Under the pieces are notes generated by a model that was not told the origin of the DNA, did not search any database, and saw only the letters and a list, made by a program, of their open reading frames with translations. The position numbers were made by a program, and so were the translations under genes. From an uncultured Lachnospiraceae bacterium (lineage in GTDB: Bacteria > Bacillota > Clostridia > Lachnospirales > Lachnospiraceae), in the NCBI GenBank assembly GCA_902786365.1, contig CADACD010000024.1, positions 1 to 35,566 on the forward strand: a stretch of DNA of 35,566 nucleotides, in the 5' to 3' direction. How positions within the stretch are numbered: position 1 is the first letter of the stretch; every line of letters begins with the position of its first letter. This document shows, one piece after another, positions 8,041 through 16,625 of this stretch.

Positions 8041-8618
8041 AAACAAAACTCAAATTAATATTATTGTTCCCTGTATTATGGATATGGGTATTGTGTTATA
8101 AATTATCTTCGCAAAAATCTAAGATAGACATGGATTTAGATCGTTTTTGCAAAGTACATAATGGTTTTGTTCCCCAAAGAAGGCGTTGGTACTATTTATT
8201 AATAAAATTAGTCTCTTATGCTGAGTTTAGGAGCTTGTTTTTATTCCGTTTAGGGAAAATACAGCATATAATCAGATACTTTATGCCAAAAGGTGAGGTG
8301 AAATTAGCCTTTGATATACCACGTGACAATTTAGGTGGAGGTTTATTTATTCAACATGGTTATTGTACTGATTTGAGTGCTCGTTCTATTGGAGAGAATT
8401 GTTGGATTAACCAAAAGGTATGCTTAGGGTATCAAGGTAACGACTGTCCTACTGTTGGCAACAATGTGCGAATTGGAGTTGGTGCAGTTGTTATAGGTGG
8501 CGTGAAGATTGGAAATAACGTAAATATTGGAGCTAATGCAATTGTAGTGCATGATGTTCCAGATAATTGTACAATTTGTTCTCCATATGCAACAGTTGTA
8601 AAACAAAATAACTCATAA
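8037..8618 (+). CDS. Serine O-acetyltransferase-like hexapeptide acyltransferase
   Basis: A 193-aa acyltransferase with the hydrophobic/basic N-terminus and helical region (LVSYAEFRSLFLFRLGK, about 58-74) found in capsule-linked CysE/WcaB-like proteins. A left-handed beta-helix follows from about 115, with hexapeptide repeats such as IGENCWINQ, VGNNVRIGVG and IGNNVNIGANAIV. Likely role: O-acetylation of a sugar hydroxyl with acetyl-CoA, rather than cysteine synthesis, judging from context. The start overlaps the stop of the pyruvyltransferase gene (ATGA). Acceptor sugar unknown. Confidence 0.85.
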   Translation: MKTKLKLILLFPVLWIWVLCYKLSSQKSKIDMDLDRFCKVHNGFVPQRRRWYYLLIKLVSYAEFRSLFLFRLGKIQHIIRYFMPKGEVKLAFDIPRDNLGGGLFIQHGYCTDLSARSIGENCWINQKVCLGYQGNDCPTVGNNVRIGVGAVVIGGVKIGNNVNIGANAIVVHDVPDNCTICSPYATVVKQNNS

Positions 8619-8624
8619 AAGAGA

Positions 8625-9362
8625 ATGAAAAATCGAAAATTGCATATAATTATGCCGATGGCAGGTGAGGGAAGCCGATTCCTTAAAGAAGGATGGAGCA
8701 CCCCAAAACCATTAATTAAATTGCAAGGCAAGACTCTTTTTCAACGAGCCATTGACAGTGTACTGATTCATGGAATATCAATGAAGTATTCTTTTATTGT
8801 TCGACAAGAGCATATTGATATATATCAAATTGACGAGCAAATTAAAAAAATGCTTCCGCAAGCTAATGTTTTCTCTGTGCTGAAAACTACTCGTGGAGCA
8901 GTAGAAACCTGTCTAGTAGCAGAATCAGCAATTGATGACAAAGACGCTATTGTTGTTATGGACTGTGATTTGGAATTCCGCAGCAAGCGTTATTCACAAT
9001 TGATACAGCAAGCTGTTTCTGTGTCTGAAGATAAAGCATTTGGTGGAGCTTTGGTATCATTTGAGTCAACTGATCCACGTTATAGCTATGCAGAAGTAGA
9101 TGACAATATGAAAGTCATTCGTACAGCAGAAAAAGAAACAATCTCAAACCATGCATTGTGTGGTGCGTATTTCTTTGCAAGCGGCAGAACGTTTAAACGC
9201 ATAGCACACCAATTGCTTGAAGATGGGACACATGGCAAAGCGGAATTTTACGTATCATTGCTCTTTAATTATATGCTTGCTGAAGGCAAGGACGTATATC
9301 TTGCAAATATGGAAGAGTACTATTCTTATGGGACACCAGAAGAATTGAAAAGATATTTATAA
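8625..9362 (+). CDS. Nucleotidyltransferase (sugar or polyol-phosphate NTP transferase)
   Basis: A 245-aa NTP_transferase-fold protein expected to activate a phosphorylated metabolite as an NDP-derivative. The loop GEGSRF (14-19), followed by TPKPL (26-30), is the signature of the NTP-binding region, and VVMDCDLEF around 111-118 carries the metal-binding aspartates. Short length and lack of a beta-helix fit enzymes such as LicC-type cytidylyltransferases as well as sugar-1-phosphate types. It begins a run with a GT2, a HAD phosphatase, a small-molecule kinase and a second, degenerate nucleotidyltransferase-like gene (11775-12470), suggesting a common pathway to an activated decoration. Substrate unknown. 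Confidence 0.82.
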   Translation: MKNRKLHIIMPMAGEGSRFLKEGWSTPKPLIKLQGKTLFQRAIDSVLIHGISMKYSFIVRQEHIDIYQIDEQIKKMLPQANVFSVLKTTRGAVETCLVAESAIDDKDAIVVMDCDLEFRSKRYSQLIQQAVSVSEDKAFGGALVSFESTDPRYSYAEVDDNMKVIRTAEKETISNHALCGAYFFASGRTFKRIAHQLLEDGTHGKAEFYVSLLFNYMLAEGKDVYLANMEEYYSYGTPEELKRYL

Positions 9363-9363
9363 T

Positions 9364-10374
9364 ATGGATTTTCGATATAAATTATCTGTTATCGTTCCCT
9401 GCTACAACGTCGAGCAGTACTTAGATTTGGCTTTGGACTGTCTAGAAAAACAATGGGATAATGATAAGGATATACAATTTATATTAGTGAATGATGGCAG
9501 TACGGATGGAACATTACAAAGATTATATTTGTTTGAAAAAAAGCATAAAACGAACACGATAATAGTAAATAAACAAAATGGTGGTATATCTTCTGCAAGG
9601 AATGAAGGATTACAGATTGTTGATGGTAAATATGTTACTTTTTTTGATCCTGATGATGCTTTAATATATGGGGGATATCAGTATCTATATGAAAATTATC
9701 TTTCTGGTAATGATGTTGATACTCTTGCTTTCAAGACAAACCAAATGCCTGCTGGTGATTTTGATATTTCTTATATCAATGATGAGGCCAAATCCAATAA
9801 AGAAAACGATCTTGAATTTGAAGGATCTGGAAAAGATTTCTTTTTGAAATTCAACACTCTTGTTACATGGTTGTTCTTTTATAGAACAGACGTAATAAGG
9901 AACAACAATTTGTGTTTCGATGAGGGTTTAACATATACTGAAGATACTTTATTTAATCTGCAATATTTTCTTGTTGAAGGATTAAGTGTTCGTCGAGTTG
10001 ATTACAAACCGCATTTCTGGTTAAATAGAATGGGATCCTTATCTTCAGTTCAAGATAAACGCTCAAAGGTCACAAAAATGCTTAAATGTAATATGACATG
10101 TTTGCAAAGAATGGAAGACGTTCAAATCCGAAACTTAAATAATGAAGATTTGGCAAAACGAATTGAGGAACTTCAGGTTGACAAAAGCCGTATTGGTGCA
10201 ATGGTTTTACGAAGTAATTTAGATTTAAAGCAGATTGTTGACTTAAGGCAAAAACTGAAAAAATTGGGATTGTATCCCATAAAATGGAAGGGTTTCAAAA
10301 GTTTTATTTACAACACAATGTTTAGATTTCCTTTCCTCTTTTTTTTATTTCGTCCTTTAGCAAGTTGTATCTAA
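9364..10374 (+). CDS. Glycosyltransferase family 2
   Basis: A 336-aa GT-A fold glycosyltransferase. The N-terminal GT2 domain shows SVIVPCYNVEQYL (8-20), VNDGSTDG (42-49), the acceptor-side GGISSARNEGL (73-83) and the metal-binding DPDD (95-98). ED near the centre of TYTEDTLFN is a likely catalytic-base region. The C-terminus is basic and hydrophobic, consistent with loose membrane attachment. It starts 1 nt after the nucleotidyltransferase stop and may use the activated sugar made by that enzyme; donor and linkage cannot be read from sequence. Confidence 0.92.
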   Translation: MDFRYKLSVIVPCYNVEQYLDLALDCLEKQWDNDKDIQFILVNDGSTDGTLQRLYLFEKKHKTNTIIVNKQNGGISSARNEGLQIVDGKYVTFFDPDDALIYGGYQYLYENYLSGNDVDTLAFKTNQMPAGDFDISYINDEAKSNKENDLEFEGSGKDFFLKFNTLVTWLFFYRTDVIRNNNLCFDEGLTYTEDTLFNLQYFLVEGLSVRRVDYKPHFWLNRMGSLSSVQDKRSKVTKMLKCNMTCLQRMEDVQIRNLNNEDLAKRIEELQVDKSRIGAMVLRSNLDLKQIVDLRQKLKKLGLYPIKWKGFKSFIYNTMFRFPFLFFLFRPLASCI

Positions 10375-10937
10375 TGCAATTAAAACTTATAATAACAGAT
10401 TTTGACGGAACATTGGTAGATACATTTCAAGCAAATTTGAAAGCGTATCAACAATCATTCACAAGTGTTGGATTATCTTTAAGTGAAGAACAATATAGAA
10501 GATGCTTTGGGTTTCGTTTTGAGAGATTTATGCAAGCAATGAATATTGAGAATAATGAAGTTGCCCATAGGATTCGACAAATAAAAAGCGAATTATATCC
10601 CAAGTATTTTGATTTACTTCAAGTAAACGAGCCCTTGTTGGATTTCATTCGTTATTTTAGAACCAATGGTGTAAAAACCTCTGTTGCTTCCACTGCAAGA
10701 AGAAAGAATCTGGTGAATGCTTTGACTCATATCGGTGCCATTAATGATTTTGATTTGATTCTTGCAGGAGAAGATGTAAACATTGGAAAGCCAAACCCAG
10801 AAATATATAATATAGTTATGAGACATTTTAATGCCTCGCCAAATGAAACTCTAATTTTTGAGGATTCACAAGTTGGAATAGACGCAGCAAAAGCTTCCAA
10901 CGCCAACTACATGAGAATATATGGAATTAACAATTAA
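10374..10937 (+). CDS. HAD-family phosphatase
   Basis: A 187-aa haloacid dehalogenase superfamily hydrolase of the beta-phosphoglucomutase/PGP type. Motif I is ITDFDGTLVDT with nucleophile Asp9 and acid Asp11, motif II the serine/threonine in SVASTARRK, motif III the lysine of GKPNPEIY, and motif IV FEDSQVGIDAA. I chose ATG 10374, which overlaps the preceding stop (TAATG); an upstream in-frame TTG at 10365 is less likely. It overlaps the following kinase gene by 17 nt. Probably dephosphorylates a sugar or polyol phosphate in the same pathway as its neighbours. Confidence 0.87.
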   Translation: MQLKLIITDFDGTLVDTFQANLKAYQQSFTSVGLSLSEEQYRRCFGFRFERFMQAMNIENNEVAHRIRQIKSELYPKYFDLLQVNEPLLDFIRYFRTNGVKTSVASTARRKNLVNALTHIGAINDFDLILAGEDVNIGKPNPEIYNIVMRHFNASPNETLIFEDSQVGIDAAKASNANYMRIYGINN

Positions 10938-11778
10938 AGGACATTCAGGATGCGACATACAAGTCGCTAGAGAGGGTAAAGAGATTGTTGTTGTTAAGTC
11001 AACATGCGATTTGAAATATGCTCCTCGTCTCATCAATCAAGCACGAAAACAACAAAAAGCTGGTGAATTTGAGTATCAACACATAAGAGTTCCCGTTATT
11101 TTTGATGTAAATCAAAATGACAAAGGAGCTTTCATAAAGATGGAGTATGTTTATTCCAAGAATTTTGTTGAGTATTTTGAACACGCTGGTTTCGAGCAGA
11201 TAAAATACTTGATTAGAGCACTTGAGTATTTCCTGGAAAAAGAAATTTCAGCATCTGAAACCTCCATCGTACAATCGAGCATCTTAACTGAAAAATTTGC
11301 CGATGTTAAGAAGAAAACTTTGAGCAACAAGGCTCTTGAAGGAGACCAAGAGGTTGTAGATTTGATTGAATACTCTGAAAGACTTTTTGACAAAATAAGA
11401 GATATGGAGATGCCAGTAGGCCGATGCCATGGCGATCTTACTTTCTCAAACATTCTTTTCAACGGTAACAATTATTATCTTATTGATTTCTTAGATTCTT
11501 TCATTGAGTCTCCTATGCTTGATATTGTAAAGTTGCGACAAGATACCGCTTATCGATGGTCTCAATTAATGTATACTAAAGCATTTGATGATATCAGACT
11601 TCGTATTGTCTTTGAGAAGATAGACAAAGAGATTGACGAATATTTTAGAACGAAGTATGATTGGTATTTGAAATATTATAAACCTCTTCAGTTGATGAAT
11701 TTCTTACGCATTATTCAGTATGCTCATGATCCAAAAGTTATCAAATTCTTAAAACAAGTAATATCTTCTTTATTGTGA
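10921..11778 (+). CDS. APH/choline-kinase-like phosphotransferase
   Basis: A 285-aa protein with the aminoglycoside phosphotransferase/choline kinase fold. The catalytic loop HGDLTFSNILF places His170, Asp172 and Asn177, and the metal-binding segment is IDFLDSF with Asp189. The N-lobe is short. Such kinases in surface-glycan loci phosphorylate small molecules such as choline (LicA) or sugars, not antibiotics. It is flanked by a HAD phosphatase (17-nt overlap) and a nucleotidyltransferase-like gene (GTGA overlap), suggesting kinase-then-activation chemistry. Substrate unknown. LicA-like function would need a partner phosphotransferase (LicD), which I do not see in the window. Confidence 0.8.
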   Translation: MELTIKGHSGCDIQVAREGKEIVVVKSTCDLKYAPRLINQARKQQKAGEFEYQHIRVPVIFDVNQNDKGAFIKMEYVYSKNFVEYFEHAGFEQIKYLIRALEYFLEKEISASETSIVQSSILTEKFADVKKKTLSNKALEGDQEVVDLIEYSERLFDKIRDMEMPVGRCHGDLTFSNILFNGNNYYLIDFLDSFIESPMLDIVKLRQDTAYRWSQLMYTKAFDDIRLRIVFEKIDKEIDEYFRTKYDWYLKYYKPLQLMNFLRIIQYAHDPKVIKFLKQVISSLL

Positions 11779-12470
11779 AAACAAATAATTTTACACTTAT
11801 TGTTCCTATAGCAGGCGACTCACAAGAGTTTGCAAAACAAATGCCTTTAGCTTTCCGGCAAGATGAAGCAGGTATGATGTTGTGTGTAAAAGCTATACTA
11901 GGATTACCGCTTCATATATTTAGTAATATCTTCTTTGTTATTATAAAAAAGCATGATTTGCTATATAGTTTACGTGAGCGAATGGCTATTCAGTTTAAAA
12001 TAAATAAATTGGATAAAGCTCAAGTTCTTATTTTGGACAACGCTACATCAAGTCAGCCAGAAACAATAAATGAAGCAATTAAAAAGGCTGGTATTGTTGG
12101 TGCTATATTTGTAAAAGATGCCGATGGATTTTTCAAAGCAGACGAGATTATAGCGCAGAATGGTGTAGCCTTATTCCCTCTCGAAGAACTATCTATAGTT
12201 GACCCACAACATAAGAGTTATGTGGCTGTTGATGATATGAATTATATTACAAATATAATAGAGCGGCGTGTTGTCAGTAACCTTTTCAATGCAGGAGGAT
12301 ATTGCTTTGAAAAAGCTGATGAGTACTGCAAGTATTATGAACGTTTAAAGAATTATGGAAAGTTGTATCTTTCACATATAATCTATTCTATGTTGCTTGA
12401 TAAAATAAGTTTCCGCCCAATAGAAATAAAAGAATATGATGATTGGGCTATGTATGATACATATAAATAA
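11775..12470 (+). CDS. Divergent nucleotidyltransferase-like protein, nucleotide loop lost
   Basis: A 231-aa protein that looks like a distant paralogue of the 8625-9362 gene: both begin with a similar strand (LIVPIAGD here, IIMPMAGE there), are of similar length and end in a comparable acidic/aromatic tail (KEYDDWAMYDTY). The GxGxRF loop and the PKP that bind NTP are replaced here (GDSQEFAKQMPLAF), while KDADGFF near 113-119 could retain a metal site. It may be a catalytically altered or non-catalytic partner. The start is GTG 11775, overlapping the kinase stop (GTGA). Confidence is high that it is a gene, lower for the fold. Confidence 0.65.
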   Translation: MKTNNFTLIVPIAGDSQEFAKQMPLAFRQDEAGMMLCVKAILGLPLHIFSNIFFVIIKKHDLLYSLRERMAIQFKINKLDKAQVLILDNATSSQPETINEAIKKAGIVGAIFVKDADGFFKADEIIAQNGVALFPLEELSIVDPQHKSYVAVDDMNYITNIIERRVVSNLFNAGGYCFEKADEYCKYYERLKNYGKLYLSHIIYSMLLDKISFRPIEIKEYDDWAMYDTYK

Positions 12471-12477
12471 AAAAAAT

Positions 12478-13668
12478 ATGAGAATTGTATTTGTTAATCT
12501 TCATGGTAATGAGTTTCTTGTTAAAACACTCAACAAGATTATATTCAAGCAAAGTGTAGCAATAAAACATAAATATTTTCTTGATTATTTGCTATCAAGA
12601 GAGGATGTTGAAGTTTGCTCTTTCATTAATCGCAGGGGGTTGTCTTTATCATATTCTACACAGAATCCTTTATTGCAATCATTTCGTTTTATAGAACATA
12701 AAATAACTATGAGAAAGAATGGTATTGATTGCAAGAAAATTAAAGTGCTTAAAAATGAAAATGATATTCAACCCAATGATATATTAATTCTATATCAATT
12801 TTATAAGCCACAATTTGAGTTTGTAAAAAGGCCCCAAGTTATGATTGCTAATAGCATGATTCATTTTGGAACATCACAAGCTCAAATAATGAAAGAGTTA
12901 GATGTTAACGTCATGTTTAATGAAAGTATCTTAAGCAATTACTCAAAAATTTTTGATAAGTACTATAATTGGTTTAAAGGAGACTTTATTCTACAACCTT
13001 TTGTTTTTGCTCCAAGATTTAAACCAATTAAGTCATTTAATGAAAGAAAGAATAAGGCTGTATCTGTTGGAACAGTTACTTATATGCAAAATATAACAGA
13101 AGTATATGGTGATCCTTGCGCTCAACCTGCTCGCAAACAAATTAAGGACAATGCATCTGTTCTTGAACCATGGGTTGATTGTTTCAATAGTGATTATCTT
13201 GAAGATGACAAGAAAGTTAACTCTTCAAATCCTGTTACAAAAATTTTTGGACGACTTTATGCTAAATTTTTCACTGGTCATCAAAAAGCTTATTACTCAT
13301 TCGATATGGTAGAGAAGTTTAACGACTATAAGATGTGTGTGGTAGGAGAAGAAATAATGGGCATCCCAGGTGTGGGTTTTGTTGAGGGTATGGCAAGCGG
13401 CTGTGCCTATATTGGCCAAACCGTTGGATATTATGAGGATTATGGTATGATAGAAGGTGTTCATTATATTGGATATGACGGTTCTCTTGAAGATCTTAAA
13501 AAGAAAATTTCATATTATCAGCGACCAGAACATCAAGAAGAACTTGAAAAAATTGCTAAGACTGGTTGCGAATTTGTGCGTTCGAATTTTAATGGTCCTG
13601 CATCTGCTGAAAAATTATTAAATAACTTGATTGAAGCCCAAAATCGTTGGAAAAAAAATAATGGATAA
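12478..13668 (+). CDS. Glycosyltransferase, GT-B (GT4-like)
   Basis: A 396-aa protein starting MRIVFVNLHGNEFL. The C-terminal half carries a GT-B-type donor-binding signature, GVGFVEGMASGCAYIGQTVG, comparable to the E..GMASG..VI stretch of GT4 enzymes, followed by a typical closing region (EFVRSNFNGPASAEKLL). The N-terminal half is not diagnostic. I chose ATG 12478, 7 nt after the previous stop; the in-frame ATG at 12436 would overlap that gene by 35 nt. Expected to add one sugar at the cytoplasmic face. Family assignment rests mainly on the C-terminus. Confidence 0.75.
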   Translation: MRIVFVNLHGNEFLVKTLNKIIFKQSVAIKHKYFLDYLLSREDVEVCSFINRRGLSLSYSTQNPLLQSFRFIEHKITMRKNGIDCKKIKVLKNENDIQPNDILILYQFYKPQFEFVKRPQVMIANSMIHFGTSQAQIMKELDVNVMFNESILSNYSKIFDKYYNWFKGDFILQPFVFAPRFKPIKSFNERKNKAVSVGTVTYMQNITEVYGDPCAQPARKQIKDNASVLEPWVDCFNSDYLEDDKKVNSSNPVTKIFGRLYAKFFTGHQKAYYSFDMVEKFNDYKMCVVGEEIMGIPGVGFVEGMASGCAYIGQTVGYYEDYGMIEGVHYIGYDGSLEDLKKKISYYQRPEHQEELEKIAKTGCEFVRSNFNGPASAEKLLNNLIEAQNRWKKNNG

Positions 13669-14581
13669 ACCTTTAGTTTCAATACTAGTACCTATTTATA
13701 ATGCTGGAGTTTTTTTGCGACAGTGTTTGGATTCTATTATTGAACAGAGTTACCGCAACATTCAGATTATTCTTGTTGATGATGGGTCTAGAGATAATTC
13801 TTGGATGATCATGCAAGAATACTCAAAAAAAGATGAACGAATTGAGATATTTCATAAGCATAATAGTGGAGTTGCAGATACACGAATTTTTTTACTTGAA
13901 CATGCAAAAGGTGATTTTGTACTTTTTGTTGATAGCGATGACTGGATTGAATTTAATGCGGTTGAACAATCTTTAGATGTCATTATCTCATCAAATGCTG
14001 ACATTGTTAATTTTAATCATCATGAAAATAAGATAGTAACACAAAAAGAAGCAATAATGCTATTTCTAAAGCATCAATCTTTTCGAGGTATGCTATGGGA
14101 TAAACTTATAAAACGTGAGTTATTCTCTGGCTGTTCTTTTAACAAAAAGATTAGTTATGGTGAGGATGCTTTGATTGTATGGCAGATTTTACAAAAATGC
14201 AATATAATCTGTTTTTATGATAAACAACTATATAATTATCGATTAAATGAAAATAGTATTTCATCTAGTGCTTTTAGCGACAAGAAATTTAGCGCATACT
14301 ATGTTTGGGGGCAAATATGTTCTGAAACTTCAACCAATTGGCCAAATTTTGCAGATTATGCTTATGCACGATATGCAATTGAAATGACACTACTTCTACG
14401 AGATGCTGCAATGTCTAATAATGTTGATCCATCAAAAATCAATATGATGCAACAAATCGTAAAAAAATATCATCCTCTTATTTCTAAAACACATCTATCG
14501 ACTAGGAAAATGAGTTTATATTCTTGGCTTGCTGCTCATTCGTTCTTATTATTAAGACTTCTTTCGAATATCATTAAATAG
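13661..14581 (+). CDS. Glycosyltransferase family 2
   Basis: A 306-aa GT2 enzyme: VSILVPIYNAGVFLRQCLDS at the start, VDDGSRD at 39-45 and the DSDDW metal site at 91-95. The segment usually reading SAARNxGL is changed to VADTRIFLL, an unusual variant of the acceptor-side loop. ATG 13661 overlaps the previous gene by 8 nt; an upstream TTG at 13631 is unlikely. The C-terminus is basic and hydrophobic. Donor and acceptor cannot be inferred. Confidence 0.9.
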   Translation: MDKPLVSILVPIYNAGVFLRQCLDSIIEQSYRNIQIILVDDGSRDNSWMIMQEYSKKDERIEIFHKHNSGVADTRIFLLEHAKGDFVLFVDSDDWIEFNAVEQSLDVIISSNADIVNFNHHENKIVTQKEAIMLFLKHQSFRGMLWDKLIKRELFSGCSFNKKISYGEDALIVWQILQKCNIICFYDKQLYNYRLNENSISSSAFSDKKFSAYYVWGQICSETSTNWPNFADYAYARYAIEMTLLLRDAAMSNNVDPSKINMMQQIVKKYHPLISKTHLSTRKMSLYSWLAAHSFLLLRLLSNIIK

Positions 14582-14589
14582 TTAAAAAT

Positions 14590-15744
14590 ATGCATGTTAT
14601 TGAATTAGCAAATATTGATGATAGTCTCAATCAGTTATATACAAATTTTTATTATTACTTTATTATCGTGCTGTCATTAGGTACAGTGTTTATACTTAGT
14701 TTTGGTAATAAAGAAAACAAATTAAAAAGTAGCTATAGTCGTGACATATATTCAATTGCTCTATCTGTTGGCATCATTCTGTATTTTGGATTAGCTACGC
14801 TATTTGGTATATATATCTCTGATACAATACTTTACGAGTGGAGTTTCCGTCATATTGATGCTACTACACCTTATGTTCCTTGGGGAGAACGAGAGGCTTT
14901 GTTTGATAATCTTCAAATATTCATATATAACATTGGTGGAGATCAGTATGCATATTTTGCCACATTCTTAGCGATTATTTACATTGGCACAATTTTGTTG
15001 GTATGTTATAAATTAATGCGATTTAACGTATGGGTCGCATTGATGTTTTTCTTTACATCTTTTTCTTTTTATGGTTATGGTGTAAACGGAATTAGAAATG
15101 GAGCTGCTTGTCATATTGTTATGCTAGGTATTATTTATCTGTTGGAACAGAATCGTTTAAAAACTATTTTAGCTTTTGTTCTATTTGTGATTGCATATTA
15201 TATTCATAGCTCCACTATGTTGCCTATTGCTTGTGCGCTTATTTCTCGCTTTTTCAACCTTAAAACAAGTTATGCAATTGCATTTTGGGGCATTTCCATC
15301 ATCATTTCGCTTATTGCTGGAAATGCAATTGGAGAAATCTTTTTAAATCTTGGATTTGATGATCGTTTTGATAGATATTTTAAAGGTCAAGAGAATCTAG
15401 AACAAATGCAAAAAGATTTTTCTTATGTTGGTTTTAGGTTTGATTTCTTATTGTATAGTGCTATGCCTATTCTTTTTGTATGGTACTTAACTATTAAAAG
15501 GAACTTTAATGATTTTGTATTTAATGTAATTGCTAACACTTATATTCTTGCAAATTCTTTCTGGATTATGGTTATCAGGGCTTCATATAGCAACAGGTTT
15601 GCATATTTGTCATGGTTTCTTTATCCATTAGTTTTTGCATATCCTTTGTCAAGGATGAATATTTGGGAAAAACAAGAGCGAAAAACTGCGTTTATTTTAC
15701 TTGCTTATACTGGTTTTACATTAATAATGTTCTTATTGAGATGA
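14590..15744 (+). CDS. wzy: EpsG-family O-antigen/capsule polymerase (Wzy-like)
   Basis: A polytopic inner-membrane protein of 384 aa with about 10 hydrophobic segments. The conserved EpsG-family core is recognisable: YGVNGIRNGAACHIVMLGII, followed by a hydrophobic stretch and YYIHSSTMLPIA. These positions (about 157-215) hold the Arg and His typical of the family. EpsG-type proteins serve as the polymerase joining repeat units at the periplasmic face, so this is the expected Wzy for the locus. It overlaps the next glycosyltransferase gene by 4 nt (ATGA). No other polymerase candidate is present. Confidence 0.85.
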   Translation: MHVIELANIDDSLNQLYTNFYYYFIIVLSLGTVFILSFGNKENKLKSSYSRDIYSIALSVGIILYFGLATLFGIYISDTILYEWSFRHIDATTPYVPWGEREALFDNLQIFIYNIGGDQYAYFATFLAIIYIGTILLVCYKLMRFNVWVALMFFFTSFSFYGYGVNGIRNGAACHIVMLGIIYLLEQNRLKTILAFVLFVIAYYIHSSTMLPIACALISRFFNLKTSYAIAFWGISIIISLIAGNAIGEIFLNLGFDDRFDRYFKGQENLEQMQKDFSYVGFRFDFLLYSAMPILFVWYLTIKRNFNDFVFNVIANTYILANSFWIMVIRASYSNRFAYLSWFLYPLVFAYPLSRMNIWEKQERKTAFILLAYTGFTLIMFLLR

Positions 15745-16625
15745 ATATACTTACAATTTTTACTCCATCTTATAATCGTGCACACACAATTAAAAGGACT
15801 TACGAAAGTCTTTGTAGGCAAACATGTAAGGATTTTGACTGGCTAATAATTGACGATGGTTCTAAAGATAACACTAACGAACTCGTTGATTCTTGGAAGA
15901 AAGAGAATAAAATAAATATTTCATATGTCTATAAGGAAAATGGAGGTCTCCATACAGGATATAACAAGGCAATTGAACTGATTGAAACTGAATTATGTGT
16001 ATGCATTGATAGTGATGATTGGATGCCAGATGATGCTGTTGAGAAAATCTTATCGTTTTGGGCAAAAAATAAAAGAGAAGATGTGGCAGGAATAATGGGA
16101 TTAGATTTCTTTGCAAATGGCAAACCAATTGGAGGGTATTTCCCTGATGGGATAGAAACGCTGAAAATAATAGACATGATTCCTAAATATCATCATCAAG
16201 GAGATGTTAAGGTTGTTCACAGGACGGAATTGTTGAAGGCTGTGGCTCCAATGCCTGTATATGAAGGAGAGAAAAATTTTAATCCTATTTATCTTTTTCA
16301 TAAAGTAGATGTAAATTATCCTCTTTTATTGCTTAACGATAATCTTTGTTTTGTTGAATATCAACCAGATGGAATGACTAATAATATCTTTAATCAATAT
16401 GTTAATAGCCCTAAAAGTTTTTCTGAACTTCGTAGATTGCTTATGTCTCGCCCAGACGTAGGATTTAAATATAAATTTAGAAATGCTATACATTATGTGT
16501 CTTCTCAGCTAATGCTTAAAAACCGAGATTGGTTTAAAGACTCTCCAGCAAAAGTCATAACATTACTTGCAGCTCCGTTTGGACTTATTCTTTATTTTTA
16601 CATTAAGAAAAAGGCAACTATATGA
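15741..16625 (+). CDS. Glycosyltransferase family 2
   Basis: A 294-aa GT2 enzyme beginning MNILTIFTPSYNRAHTIKR, with IDDGSKD at 37-43, ENGGLHTGYNKAI (66-78) and the DSDDW metal site at 90-94. The THTGYN-like variant, rather than SSARN, places it in the subgroup often annotated as capsular GT2 of the WfgS/YibD-unlike type. ATG 15741 overlaps the polymerase stop (ATGA); the open frame extends upstream to 15612 inside wzy but that part is out of register with family starts. Its own stop overlaps the next GT2 in the same way. Confidence 0.9.
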   Translation: MNILTIFTPSYNRAHTIKRTYESLCRQTCKDFDWLIIDDGSKDNTNELVDSWKKENKINISYVYKENGGLHTGYNKAIELIETELCVCIDSDDWMPDDAVEKILSFWAKNKREDVAGIMGLDFFANGKPIGGYFPDGIETLKIIDMIPKYHHQGDVKVVHRTELLKAVAPMPVYEGEKNFNPIYLFHKVDVNYPLLLLNDNLCFVEYQPDGMTNNIFNQYVNSPKSFSELRRLLMSRPDVGFKYKFRNAIHYVSSQLMLKNRDWFKDSPAKVITLLAAPFGLILYFYIKKKATI

